A stretch of DNA of 64,000 nt from Persicitalea jodogahamensis (GTDB lineage: Bacteria; Bacteroidota; Bacteroidia; Cytophagales; Spirosomataceae): contig NZ_BMXF01000001.1 in NCBI RefSeq assembly GCF_014651615.1, positions 496,001 to 560,000 on the forward strand, in the 5' to 3' direction. The stretch's first letter is position 1. Each line of letters opens with the position of its first letter. Shown here one piece after another: positions 27,630 to 36,780 of this stretch. Position numbers and translations under genes: made by a program. The notes beneath the pieces were generated by a model that was not told the origin of the DNA, did no database searches, and saw only the letters and a program-made list of their open reading frames with translations.

Positions 27630-28402
27630 CGACGCTGAATTGTATTGCCGTAGACGACGAGCCGCTGGCTCTGGGGTTGGTGTGCGCCTTTATAGAAAAG
27701 ACCCCATTCCTTAATCTGGTGGGGCGTTATTCCAGCGCAGTGGAAGCCTTGCAGGGATTGCACGAAGGAGAAGTGGATGTGTTGTTTCTGGATATTCAGA
27801 TGCCCGACCTAACGGGGATTGAGCTGGCACGGGTACTGGAAAAATCGGCAGGGCCGGCTGGTATAACCGGCTCCTCAGCTCCACGCATTATTTTCACAAC
27901 GGCCTTCAATCACTTTGCCCTCGAAGGTTTCCGGGTCGACGCGCTGGATTATCTGTTGAAACCATTCAACTACGAGGAGTTTCTCCGCGCCGCCAGCAAA
28001 GCCAGGGCCTATTTTGATCTGGTGAAAAAGGCCGAGGTCAGCCCGGGGCCGGTTGTCAATTCCTCGCATGCCGTGCCGCCCGAGGAGTACTTGTTTCTCA
28101 GAGTGGAATATCAATTGGTCCGCGTGGCCTACGCCGATATTCTGTATATCGAAGGCTTGAAGGACTACGTAAAAGTACACCTCAAAAAAGAATCCAAGCC
28201 TTTGCTTTCGCTCACCAGTCTGAAAAGCCTGGAAGAGAAACTCCCGGCGCACCGCTTCATGCGGGTACACCGCTCCTACATCGTGGGCCTGGAAAAGATC
28301 GAAGCCATCTCAAAGACCAGCATCCAAATCGGCGGCACCCTTGTGCCGGTAAGTGATCAGTACAAAGAAGCCTTCTCAGACTACGTGAGTCGGTGGACGT
28401 AA
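27626..28402 (+). CDS. LytTR-family response regulator
   Basis: The 258-residue protein has an N-terminal receiver domain with acidic pocket (VDDEP), phospho-acceptor D56 in LFLDIQMPD, and a Lys in LLKPF. A C-terminal LytTR DNA-binding domain follows (about 155-258: YLFLRVEYQLVRVAYADILYIEG, then MRVHRSYIVGLEKIEAI; the first stretch is shown split across its strands). LytTR proteins bind direct repeats near promoters. It is coupled to the kinase gene by a 4-bp overlap. The probable target is the divergent outer-membrane receptor gene or a distant locus; the sequence does not settle this. Confidence 0.93.
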   Translation: MTTLNCIAVDDEPLALGLVCAFIEKTPFLNLVGRYSSAVEALQGLHEGEVDVLFLDIQMPDLTGIELARVLEKSAGPAGITGSSAPRIIFTTAFNHFALEGFRVDALDYLLKPFNYEEFLRAASKARAYFDLVKKAEVSPGPVVNSSHAVPPEEYLFLRVEYQLVRVAYADILYIEGLKDYVKVHLKKESKPLLSLTSLKSLEEKLPAHRFMRVHRSYIVGLEKIEAISKTSIQIGGTLVPVSDQYKEAFSDYVSRWT

Positions 28403-28427
28403 GATTTTAAGTTCGTCAGGCTTCAAA

Positions 28428-28652
28428 TCATTCCTCAGCGAAATTGTCGTTTGGATTGCGCTTAGCGCCCTGGGTTCCCGTGCCGCTCTTGATGTCGCTT
28501 CGCTTTTGAATTTCTTCTGCCGCACCGGGCTGCGTTTTGTCTACGCCGTAGTCGTCCACAGCGCCTTCGTTGAAATCATCGTTGCTGTTGCGCCCCTCTT
28601 GCGCCGCTTGGGTCTCGATGTCTTCCGGGTTTTGCTTTTTGTCGTTATCCAT
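28428..28652 (-). CDS. Small acidic hydrophilic protein, unknown function
   Basis: This 74-residue product (starting MDNDKKQNPEDIETQAAQE) is very rich in Asp, Glu, Asn, Gln and Gly, and has no signal peptide or membrane segment. A short motif is repeated, NSNDDFNEG near the middle and NPNDNFAEE at the end. The composition implies intrinsic disorder, like stress- or desiccation-related small proteins, but no family is recognised. It sits alone, convergent with the LytTR gene and 25 bp from its stop. The 196 bp upstream (28653-28848) contain no further gene that I can see. Confidence 0.6.
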   Translation of the reverse strand: MDNDKKQNPEDIETQAAQEGRNSNDDFNEGAVDDYGVDKTQPGAAEEIQKRSDIKSGTGTQGAKRNPNDNFAEE

Positions 28653-28848
28653 TTTTGAAAAAATAGTTGGCTTTCGGAAATGGGTAAAAAAGTGTTCCAG
28701 AAAGGCTAATCACGCAATCAGCTTGTTCAAAACCAAAGACACGGATAATGCATATCAAGCGCGCCTATCCCGCAAAATGGCAAACCTCTTTCGATTTCCG
28801 GTTAAGCTTACCAGAAAGTTAAATCCAATAGAAAAAACATCAGGGCAG

Positions 28849-31719
28849 TTATTCTCTCTCCAAAACCTCCCCAAGCAGCACTTTACTGCCATGCCGCTCG
28901 TGTGAATCTGCTTTTCCCAGTCGCCCGTCTAAATCTTTCAAGGCTTTCTTTGCTTCGTCAGTTCCAATCGCTGCCACGCGCTGAATGGTATAATCCAGGA
29001 TCTTGGGTAGTTTGGCCCGTTCGGCTGTTTTGAGGGCACGGTTCGGGTCCAGTGCGGCCAGTGGCTCGGCGGCGTACCAAGCCATAAGCGGCAGGTTATG
29101 ATCGGTTTGGTCCTCGGCTTTTTGCAGGAGGGCGTCCACCACGTCCCAGCGATCCGAGGGTGCTAACCGTCCCATCGCTGAAGCCAGATACAGCCGTACC
29201 GAAGAAGATGGGTCCAATTGGGCCATTTCCACAAAGCGTTGCAGAGTCACGGGCGACACCTTTTTGTCTTCGGTGAGCAATTGCACGGCCCAGCCGCGCA
29301 TGTACTCGTTTTTATGGGCGAGTAAGACGACCAATTCCTTCTCACTCAACCCTTTCGTGACGTGCAGTGCCCACAACGCCCGCAGTTGGTGGGTAACGTC
29401 GGGGTTTTTGGCCAAAATCACTTTTAACTCTTTATGAACCTGCTTGTCGGGGCCGCGCTCCTGCAAGATCTGCCGGGCTTGCCGCACATACCACTCATTG
29501 GGATGTAGTTGGTACTCCACCAGTTGGTGGTTGCTGGCCTTAGTCAGATCGAATTTTTTCCATTGGTCGTCCTTATAGGTGATTTTGAAGATCCGGCCCA
29601 TTGTCTTGTCATGGACATCAGGGTTGGGGCTGTGGCACTGATTCTTGTCGTACCAGTCGATGGCCCAAACCGATCCGCTGGCGTCGTACTTGAAATTGAG
29701 CCACTGCGACCAGGCATCGTTCATCACCAGAAAATCGGGCTGATGGGTGGCCACATAGCCCGACCCCACGCGCGTGAGGTGGTCCACGTTGAGGCGGGCG
29801 CCATTGATATTGTTCATAAAAATATTCTGACGAAATTCCTGCGGCCAGCTGTCGGCCAGGTAGATCATGGCCCCGGCGTGGGCGTGACCGCCACCTTTCT
29901 CTGCCGAGCGGAAGTTACCCGCGTGCGGGCCGCGGTTGCCCACGTAATGCACGTGGTCGCCGATGGTCTTGATGTCGTCGTAGGTGTAGGGATTGAAGTG
30001 CTTTCCGGCTTGCCGCTGGAAGCGCCCGCCCTGGATGGCGTGGTGCATGTGCGGAATCACGCAGACCGTCACGAAGGCGTGGCCGTAGTCATTGAAGTCA
30101 AGGCCCCAGGGATTGCTGGTGCCTTCGGAGAACAACTCGAACTCCTTCTTAGTGGGATGGTAGCGCCATACGCCGCCGTTGAGCTTTGTCCGCTGGTCGT
30201 CGGGCGCCCCCGGCTTGCCTACATTGGAATGCGTGAACACGCCGTGGGTACCATACAGCCATCCATCGGGTCCCCAGCGCAGGCTGTTGAGTACTTCGTG
30301 GGTATCGTGGGTGCCCCAGCCGTCGAGAAGTACCTGCGGTGGCCCGGTCGGCTTATCCGTTTTGGCATCTACCGGAATGTACAGCAGATTGGGGGCGGCC
30401 CCCAGCCATACGCCGCCCATACCGACCTCGATACCACTCACCAGGTTAAGGTTTTCGGCAAAAACTTTCCGGCTATCCAGGGTACCATCGCCGTCGGTAT
30501 CTTCCATAATCAGAATACGGTCGCGGCCCTGACCCTCCGGTGCGGGGGTGGGGTAGGTGTGTGCCTCGACCACCCACAGACGGCCTTTGGCATCAATAGT
30601 GAAAGCCAGCGGACGCACCACATCCGGCTCGGCGGCGGCGAGCGTAATCTTGAAACCCTCGGGCAGCGTCATGGCTTTGGCGGCTTCTGGGCCGGAAAGC
30701 CCGGCGTTCAATACTGGGTCGAGCGGGGGAAGAACGATGATGTCCTCGGGTTTGAGTTCGTTAGTGAAGTTGGGTCGACTTGGGTAGAATTTGAAATCAT
30801 CAAAATTGATATGCGCCCAAAGATCGGGTTTAATGTAAGGGATGGGAGTGATACCGGTTTCGTTGTCCACAAGCCGAATGAATATTTCCTGATCCCGGTA
30901 AGGTTGCAAATCCACCACCACGGGCAGCAATGTGGGCTTACCATTACCCGTAATCTTAAAAATGACTTCCTGATTTTTGGCCAAAACCAATTCCACCCGG
31001 GTATCGAGCAAAGCTCCGCCCGATACTTTAAAGGAAGCATAAGGCTGCGTGATCTTGAAGGGAACGGAAGTCAAAGTACCTTTCAGGTCGGCGTTTTTGG
31101 TGCCGCCGCTGCTGAGGAAGTACTTTCCGGTAAAGCCCAGCTTCATATCCGGTTCGTGTAGGGGTGAGGGTTCTGCCGAAAGTAGTGGGCTGGCGAAGGC
31201 ATCGCCTGTGGCGGTCCAGTCCTGCAAAGTACCCGTCTCGAAATCGAGGTTCAAAGCCCGACCGTCTTTGGTGGGTAGTTGCCCGACGATGGTCTGTCCG
31301 GAGAGCGCGCCCTCCACTACTTCAAAACTACCCTCCATGCCAGCGGTGCGGTGGCCGGGAATGGAGCAAAAATAAGTGTCGCTCTGCTGCGCCGTGAAGG
31401 TAATGCTGGTGTTGCTGCCTTTTTCCAGAATAGTCTCACTCTTGATCCTAAGCTTTTCCAGAGAAACGTCATGGGTCATGGTTTCGCCATTGGTGATCGT
31501 GATGCGCACGCGGTCGCCCTTATGGGCGCGAAGCGTGGGGTTGCGCGCACCGTCGGGGCCAAAGTACCCGACCATGAAGGCTGTCAGGGTATAGTCGCGG
31601 TCGTAGCGGACGGTATCTGGCTGGGAAGAAGGCGCACCGGGCAGCGCATTTTTACCATGGATGTGGGGAATAAATAAGTACAAAAGGAGAATCGGGAGAA
31701 GCAGAAGAACTCGACGCAT
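28849..31719 (-). CDS. Secreted cupredoxin-propeller dehydrogenase-HEAT fusion
   Basis: The 956-residue protein begins with the signal MRRVLLLLPILLLYLFIPHI. A plastocyanin/azurin-like domain follows, with type 1 copper ligands visible as MTHDVS (His) and FCSIPGHRTAGM (Cys, His, Met). Then comes a beta-sandwich sugar-binding-like region (LDFETGTLQDWTATGDAF), a PVC-type membrane-bound dehydrogenase propeller (LPEGFKITLAAAEPDVVRPL, DTDGDGTLD, DTHEVLNSLRWGPDGWLYG), and a C-terminal run of HEAT-like helices (about 820-956). The family often ends in a cytochrome c domain, but there is no CxxCH here, so the cupredoxin may be the electron carrier. The start is set at the signal-peptide ATG; a longer frame begins at 31821. 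It is probably monocistronic. Confidence 0.8.
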   Translation of the reverse strand: MRRVLLLLPILLLYLFIPHIHGKNALPGAPSSQPDTVRYDRDYTLTAFMVGYFGPDGARNPTLRAHKGDRVRITITNGETMTHDVSLEKLRIKSETILEKGSNTSITFTAQQSDTYFCSIPGHRTAGMEGSFEVVEGALSGQTIVGQLPTKDGRALNLDFETGTLQDWTATGDAFASPLLSAEPSPLHEPDMKLGFTGKYFLSSGGTKNADLKGTLTSVPFKITQPYASFKVSGGALLDTRVELVLAKNQEVIFKITGNGKPTLLPVVVDLQPYRDQEIFIRLVDNETGITPIPYIKPDLWAHINFDDFKFYPSRPNFTNELKPEDIIVLPPLDPVLNAGLSGPEAAKAMTLPEGFKITLAAAEPDVVRPLAFTIDAKGRLWVVEAHTYPTPAPEGQGRDRILIMEDTDGDGTLDSRKVFAENLNLVSGIEVGMGGVWLGAAPNLLYIPVDAKTDKPTGPPQVLLDGWGTHDTHEVLNSLRWGPDGWLYGTHGVFTHSNVGKPGAPDDQRTKLNGGVWRYHPTKKEFELFSEGTSNPWGLDFNDYGHAFVTVCVIPHMHHAIQGGRFQRQAGKHFNPYTYDDIKTIGDHVHYVGNRGPHAGNFRSAEKGGGHAHAGAMIYLADSWPQEFRQNIFMNNINGARLNVDHLTRVGSGYVATHQPDFLVMNDAWSQWLNFKYDASGSVWAIDWYDKNQCHSPNPDVHDKTMGRIFKITYKDDQWKKFDLTKASNHQLVEYQLHPNEWYVRQARQILQERGPDKQVHKELKVILAKNPDVTHQLRALWALHVTKGLSEKELVVLLAHKNEYMRGWAVQLLTEDKKVSPVTLQRFVEMAQLDPSSSVRLYLASAMGRLAPSDRWDVVDALLQKAEDQTDHNLPLMAWYAAEPLAALDPNRALKTAERAKLPKILDYTIQRVAAIGTDEAKKALKDLDGRLGKADSHERHGSKVLLGEVLERE

Positions 31720-31921
31720 ATTTTGCCTGGTTGGTAATTTTTGGTTTAAATTTAGAAAGAAACCGGGGTAAACCAGAAAAAATGCGTCAAAATCTATGAG
31801 CGTTCCAACCTTTCGTGCCACAAAAATATCCAGGAAGGAGTAACAGGATATTGAGCTGGTTAACGTACTTTCGCCGAGGGCTTTCCCTCCTTTTTTTCTG
31901 AATGAAATTATACAACCGATA

Positions 31922-32695
31922 ATGGTAATTAGGATACTTGTTGCGCTTTATCTTATCCTTCCTGGCTTTGCCGCCACAAGTATAGCGCAGGAATTGGCCA
32001 ATGCTACGCCAATCGCAACGACGCCCGGCGTGGCTTCGCCCGGCGTGGATTCGCCCGGCGTCACCGCTGCCCTGACCCTTTATGACTCCGCCACGGTTGA
32101 GTCGCAGCACCTTTACAACGGAAAACAGTACTACGTATACGACAGCAGGGAGGTTGAACACCAGTTTTTCCTGACGGAGGACTGGACAGTGGGTTCGGTT
32201 TTCTACGACGGTCAGCAATTTGAGCAAGTACCATTGCTTTATGACATTGTCAGAGACCAGCTGGTGGTCCGCTACCGCCATGGCTTCGGCAATGTGACTT
32301 TGCAAAATCGCAAAGTGCGTTCCTTCACACTGGACGGTCATGATTTCATGCGGGTTGAAGCTGACACGGGCCGCGTGGAAGGGCTGCGTACGGGCTTTTA
32401 CGACCAGATTTATACCGGAACTACCAAAGTTTTGGCCCGTCGCCGCAAAGAGCGGCTGCAACAGTTGTCCGAAACAAAGATCACGATTGCCTTTCCGGTC
32501 AAAGACCAATACTACCTCTACAAAAATGGAGAATACCAACCTGTGCAATCCAAGCGTTCCGTGCTGATGTTGCTGCCGGAACACAAGAGGCAGTTAAAAA
32601 GAGAGCTGCGAAAACAAAATTTGAGTTTCCGCCAAAACCGCGAAGAGGCTATTAAAATAATGGCCGCCCGCTACGACGAACTAACCAAACGATGA
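31922..32695 (+). CDS. Exported protein of unknown function beside TonB receptor
   Basis: The 257-residue product has a signal peptide (MVIRILVALYLILPGFAATSIAQ), a short Pro-Gly-Val repeat (TPGVASPGVDSPGV), and then a mainly beta region (YNGKQYYVYDSREVEHQFFL, FYDGQQFEQVPLLYDIVRDQ). It ends in a basic helical tail (HKRQLKRELRKQNLSF). No family is recognised with confidence. Its stop overlaps the start of the TonB-dependent receptor gene by 4 bp (ATGA), so it is co-translated and probably acts with that transporter, in the periplasm or at the outer membrane. Confidence 0.8.
   Translation: MVIRILVALYLILPGFAATSIAQELANATPIATTPGVASPGVDSPGVTAALTLYDSATVESQHLYNGKQYYVYDSREVEHQFFLTEDWTVGSVFYDGQQFEQVPLLYDIVRDQLVVRYRHGFGNVTLQNRKVRSFTLDGHDFMRVEADTGRVEGLRTGFYDQIYTGTTKVLARRRKERLQQLSETKITIAFPVKDQYYLYKNGEYQPVQSKRSVLMLLPEHKRQLKRELRKQNLSFRQNREEAIKIMAARYDELTKR
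32024..32062 (+). repeat. In-frame 15-bp tandem repeat
   Basis: CCCGGCGTGGCTTCG (32024-32038) is followed by CCCGGCGTGGATTCG (32039-32053) and a partial third unit (32054-32062). The unit keeps the reading frame and encodes PGV[A/D]S. Copy number could vary by slippage without breaking the gene. Confidence 0.85.
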
Positions 32696-35451
32696 AGAAA
32701 ATTTACCCTCTTGTTTTCTTTTGCCTGAGCGGATGGCTTCTTGCCATATCGTCGGGTTATGCCCAGACACCTACGGGTAAGCTCATCAGCGGCGACTTCA
32801 AAAACATCGACTTCAGGGAATTTGTTAAGGTCATTGAGGAGCAAAGCGACTACTATTTTTATTACGACGCTGCCCAACTTGACCCGCTGCAAATTTCGAT
32901 GCAGATGAAAAACCAGCCGCTGGCCGAAGTGTTGCGACAGGTGTTTAATAATACCGAATATACTTTTGCCATCGATGCGCAGGATCGGGTGTTTGTCACG
33001 AAGGGCAAGCCCATCATCACCGCATTGCCCACGGCCGCCAACGCCACCCAGGCCTCTTTCGACTACGCGCCGCCCAGCGATGAGCAGGAAAAGCTGTTGT
33101 CCACGGCTGAAAACAAACTGTACGAAATCGGCCCGAAGAAAATACGCATTACGCCAGGAAACTCTACCGTGTCGGGCTACGTGCGCTCGGCCAGCACGGG
33201 CGAGCCGATCATTGGGGCGGCGGTCTATCTTGACGCCCCGCAGATCGGCGTGACGACCGATGTCTTTGGCTACTACTCGCTCACCATTCCAAGAGGACGG
33301 CAAAGGCTGCGCTTGCGGAGCGTGGGGATGCGCGAAACCTACCGTCAGATCATGCTTTATTCCGACGGTAAGCTGGACATCGACATGCTCGAAAGTGTCA
33401 CCGCACTGAGAGAAGTCAAGATCAAGGCCGGGCAGGACGCCAACGTGGCCAGTTCGTCGATGGGACAGGTGAAGCTTTCCATCAAGACTTTGAAACAGGT
33501 GCCTACCGTCATGGGTGAAACCGACCTGCTGCGCACCGTGCTAACGTTGCCAGGCGTGAAATCGGTGGGTGAAAGCAGCGTGGGGCTCAACGTGCGTGGC
33601 GGCTCAGCGGATCAGAATCTGATTCTTTTCAACGATGCCACGGTATATAATCCCTCGCACTTGTTTGGCTTTTTCTCGGCCTTCAACCCCGACATGTTGC
33701 GTGATGTGGAGTTGTACAAAAGTACCGTCCCGGCGCGGTTTGGCGGACGGCTGTCGTCGGTATTGGATATCAGCAGTCGTGACGGTAACAAGAAGAAGTT
33801 CGTCGGTTCGGGCGGTATTGGTCTCATTACGGGGCGCCTGACACTGGAAGGACCGTTGGTAAAGGATAAGTCGTCGTTCCTGATTGGTGCCCGTTCCACG
33901 TACTCCGACTGGCTGCTCAACCGCCTGAAAAGCGAGTCGTACAACCAAGGCAAGGCATCCTTCTATGACCTGAATGCCCATCTCAGTCACGAGATCAATG
34001 AGAAGAACACGGTGTACGCAACGGGCTACATGAGCAATGACTTCTTCCGGCTTTTCGGCGATACGACCTATACTTACCAAAACAAGTTTGCTTCGGTGAA
34101 GTGGAAGCATACCTTCAACGCCAAGCTGTACGGCACCTTTACCGCTGCCCTAACCGACTACCGTTATGCCGTTGCGAGTATGCGGGTGCCGCTCAATGCC
34201 TTCGACTTGGACTTTGGCATCCAACAAACCAGCGGCAAGGCGGAGTTTACCTACCTGCTCAACAACCGCCACACGCTGGAATTCGGCCTGAGCAGCATCC
34301 GCTACAATCTTACGCCCGGTACTTTTCAGCCGCGCAGCAGCGAATCGCTGATTCTGCCCGAGAAACTGGAACGGGAGCAGGGCCAGGAAAGCGCGATTTA
34401 TCTGGAAGACAACTTTGAAGTAAACCCCAAATTGCTGCTTACCGCCGGGATAAGGTTCTCGGTATTCAATTATCTGGGACCTAAAACCGTCAACCAGTAC
34501 CTGCCCGGTCAGCCGCTCGACAAGTTGTACGAAGATGGCACAGTCAGCTACGCCTCGGGTAAATTCATTCAAAACTACGGCGGGCCTGAGTTCCGCCTAT
34601 CGGCGCGACGATTGCTCGCGGGCGACTTGTCGCTGAAAGTGAGCTACAATACATTACGCCAGTACATCCACCTGTTGTCCAACACGATGGTGGCTTCTCC
34701 GACCGACATCTGGAAACTGAGCGACCAGTACATCAAACCCCAACTGGGTGACCAGTTCGCCGTAGGTCTTTACCGCAACCTGCGCGGCAACCAGATTGAG
34801 GTTTCTGTCGAGGGATATTACAAAAACATCCGCAACTTCCTCGATTTCAAGGGCGGCGACTCGCTCATCATGAATCCCCGTATCGAAACGGCAACCATCG
34901 TCACGCGCGGCAAAGCGTACGGTATCGAGCTGATGGCTAAGAAGATGTCGGGAAAACTCAACGGCTGGGTGGCCTACACGTATTCGCGCTCGCTGTTGCG
35001 GGCGGTGGACCGTGCTTCGTCCGATGCGCCTAACAATGGCAACTACTACCCCAGCAACTACGACAAACCGCACGATTTCACGGCCATCACCAATTATCGC
35101 CTGAGCCACCGTTTCAGTGTGTCGATGAACTTCACGTACAGTACCGGACGGCCCTATACGCCGCCCATCGGCAAGTACACCATCGACGGAGCGCAGCGGA
35201 TTTATTACGCCTCGCGCAACCTCTACCGTATTCCCGATTATTACCGCGTCGACTTGTCGATGAACATCGAGGGCAACCATAAAATCAGGAAGCTGGCGCA
35301 CAGTTCGTGGACCGTGGCAGTTTACAACCTGCTGGGCCGCAAGAATCCGTCGTCGGTCTTTTTTCAAACCCAGGGCGGTGACGTGAATGGCTATAAGCTG
35401 TCGATTTTCGGCCAGCCTATTCCGACGGTGACGTACAACTTTAAGTTTTGA
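32692..35451 (+). CDS. TonB-dependent outer-membrane receptor with STN-like domain
   Basis: The 919-residue protein has a signal peptide (MKKIYPLVFFCLSGWLLAIS) and a secretin/STN-like domain (ISGDFKNIDFREFVKVIEEQ, about 30-110). A carboxypeptidase-regulatory-like domain (VSGYVRSASTGEPIIGAAVY), a plug (PTVMGETDLLRTVLTLPGVK to GLNVRGGSADQNLILFN) and a barrel ending in VTYNFKF follow. It is not a SusC: there is no SusD partner. Instead it leads a cluster with a DUF4249 lipoprotein and an MG2-like protein, a recurring Bacteroidota arrangement of unknown ligand. It overlaps the preceding exported protein gene by 4 bp. Confidence 0.92.
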   Translation: MKKIYPLVFFCLSGWLLAISSGYAQTPTGKLISGDFKNIDFREFVKVIEEQSDYYFYYDAAQLDPLQISMQMKNQPLAEVLRQVFNNTEYTFAIDAQDRVFVTKGKPIITALPTAANATQASFDYAPPSDEQEKLLSTAENKLYEIGPKKIRITPGNSTVSGYVRSASTGEPIIGAAVYLDAPQIGVTTDVFGYYSLTIPRGRQRLRLRSVGMRETYRQIMLYSDGKLDIDMLESVTALREVKIKAGQDANVASSSMGQVKLSIKTLKQVPTVMGETDLLRTVLTLPGVKSVGESSVGLNVRGGSADQNLILFNDATVYNPSHLFGFFSAFNPDMLRDVELYKSTVPARFGGRLSSVLDISSRDGNKKKFVGSGGIGLITGRLTLEGPLVKDKSSFLIGARSTYSDWLLNRLKSESYNQGKASFYDLNAHLSHEINEKNTVYATGYMSNDFFRLFGDTTYTYQNKFASVKWKHTFNAKLYGTFTAALTDYRYAVASMRVPLNAFDLDFGIQQTSGKAEFTYLLNNRHTLEFGLSSIRYNLTPGTFQPRSSESLILPEKLEREQGQESAIYLEDNFEVNPKLLLTAGIRFSVFNYLGPKTVNQYLPGQPLDKLYEDGTVSYASGKFIQNYGGPEFRLSARRLLAGDLSLKVSYNTLRQYIHLLSNTMVASPTDIWKLSDQYIKPQLGDQFAVGLYRNLRGNQIEVSVEGYYKNIRNFLDFKGGDSLIMNPRIETATIVTRGKAYGIELMAKKMSGKLNGWVAYTYSRSLLRAVDRASSDAPNNGNYYPSNYDKPHDFTAITNYRLSHRFSVSMNFTYSTGRPYTPPIGKYTIDGAQRIYYASRNLYRIPDYYRVDLSMNIEGNHKIRKLAHSSWTVAVYNLLGRKNPSSVFFQTQGGDVNGYKLSIFGQPIPTVTYNFKF

Positions 35452-35600
35452 GAAGGAGGGCAGAGTTCCAAAGTACCAAAACGACAGAGTGCCGGGCTGT
35501 CGAACCAGCGAAGCTATATCTGCCAGTCCATATGTAGCTGAAGTACGTCACCAGCCAGGTTTCCGAACCAAACACTAACCATCTAAACTTTAAATAAAAA

Positions 35601-36725
35601 GTGAAAAAGTTTCTCGCAATAGCAACGTTCTTCACGGCGACCCTACTCTTTCTCCACGGTTGCGTTGAGCCTTTTGCGCCACCGGAAATCACCTCCGCCA
35701 GCCGGTTTCTGGTGGTGGACGGCTCACTGAATACGACGCCCGGAGGGATAAGCCAAATTAAATTGAGCCGCACCCAGAACATTTATGACAAAGGCGGTCC
35801 TCAGGCAGAAATCCGCGCCAAACTGACCGTGGAGGGTGATCAGGGCAGCCGCTTTTCCTTTATAGAAGCAGAACAGGGAGTTTATCAACTGGGAGCCACG
35901 GCATTCAAGGCCACAGAGAAGTACCGCCTGCGCATCAGAACCGCCGGAAACCGCGAGTACTTATCAGCCTATGTGCCGGTCATGAAAACCCCGCCGATCG
36001 ACAGCCTCACCTATAGTATCCGGGGCGAGAGATCAGGGGTGGAGATCAAGATCAACACGCACGACGACCTCGACAAGACGCGGTTTTATCGATGGAGCTA
36101 CACCGAAACCTGGGAGTACCAGATGCCGCTTTACTCGGGGTTCGAAGTACTGAACGGCGAAATTGTTTTTCGCACGGAGAATATCAACACCTGCTGGAGC
36201 AATGCTTTCCCTACCAACATCGTGCTGGGGTCCACCATCAAGCTAAGCAAAGATATTATTAAGGATCAGCCAATTGTCTATGTTCCCGGTAGTTCGGGAA
36301 AACTGCGTTCAAAGTACAGTATTCTGGTACGGCAATATGCCCTTACGCAGGACGAATACGAATACTGGAACACACTGGCCAAAACCACCGAACGCACAGG
36401 CAGCCTTTTTGATCCGCAGCCGGCACAGGTGACAGGCAATATCCAGGCCGTGGATGATCCGGGCGAGCAGGTATTTGGCTATTTCAGTGCGGCCAACCAG
36501 CAGGAGCAGCGGATTTTTCTCAACGTAAATATTGGGCCGCCGCAGTCTTGCCAGTACGGCGATACGCTCACCAAGTCGGAGGTTTTAGACGACCCCGGCG
36601 GATTGATTATGTTTGAATACTACCCCGAGGGGGCACTAAACCCGGACTACGTCATGGGACCCGTCGAGTGCGCCGATTGTCGCCTGCGCGGTGGTACAAC
36701 GCAGCGGCCGTCATTTTGGAGGTAA
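35601..36725 (+). CDS. DUF4249 family lipoprotein
   Basis: The 374-residue protein starts at a GTG (35601) with MKKFLAIATFFTATLLFLHGC, a lipoprotein signal ending in the lipobox cysteine. The mature part opens with the characteristic EPFAPPEITSASRFLVVDGS and continues as an immunoglobulin-like beta domain and the conserved DUF4249 region (YSILVRQYALTQDEYEYWN, then DDPGEQVFGYFSA). Near the end are several cysteines (PPQSCQYG, VECADCRLRGG). DUF4249 proteins regularly follow a TonB receptor and are thought to be surface partners analogous to SusD, but no activity is known. It lies 149 bp after the receptor; that gap shows no gene. Confidence 0.92.
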   Translation: MKKFLAIATFFTATLLFLHGCVEPFAPPEITSASRFLVVDGSLNTTPGGISQIKLSRTQNIYDKGGPQAEIRAKLTVEGDQGSRFSFIEAEQGVYQLGATAFKATEKYRLRIRTAGNREYLSAYVPVMKTPPIDSLTYSIRGERSGVEIKINTHDDLDKTRFYRWSYTETWEYQMPLYSGFEVLNGEIVFRTENINTCWSNAFPTNIVLGSTIKLSKDIIKDQPIVYVPGSSGKLRSKYSILVRQYALTQDEYEYWNTLAKTTERTGSLFDPQPAQVTGNIQAVDDPGEQVFGYFSAANQQEQRIFLNVNIGPPQSCQYGDTLTKSEVLDDPGGLIMFEYYPEGALNPDYVMGPVECADCRLRGGTTQRPSFWR

Positions 36726-36780
36726 GATCTATAATCGGAAATGAGCACAGGTATCAGGCAGAAAAAGTAAAGTATATCAA

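Noticed and set aside
29509-31161. 550-codon open frame antisense to the cupredoxin-dehydrogenase gene
   Set aside because: No domain or signal is recognisable; it mirrors the codon structure of a real gene on the other strand.
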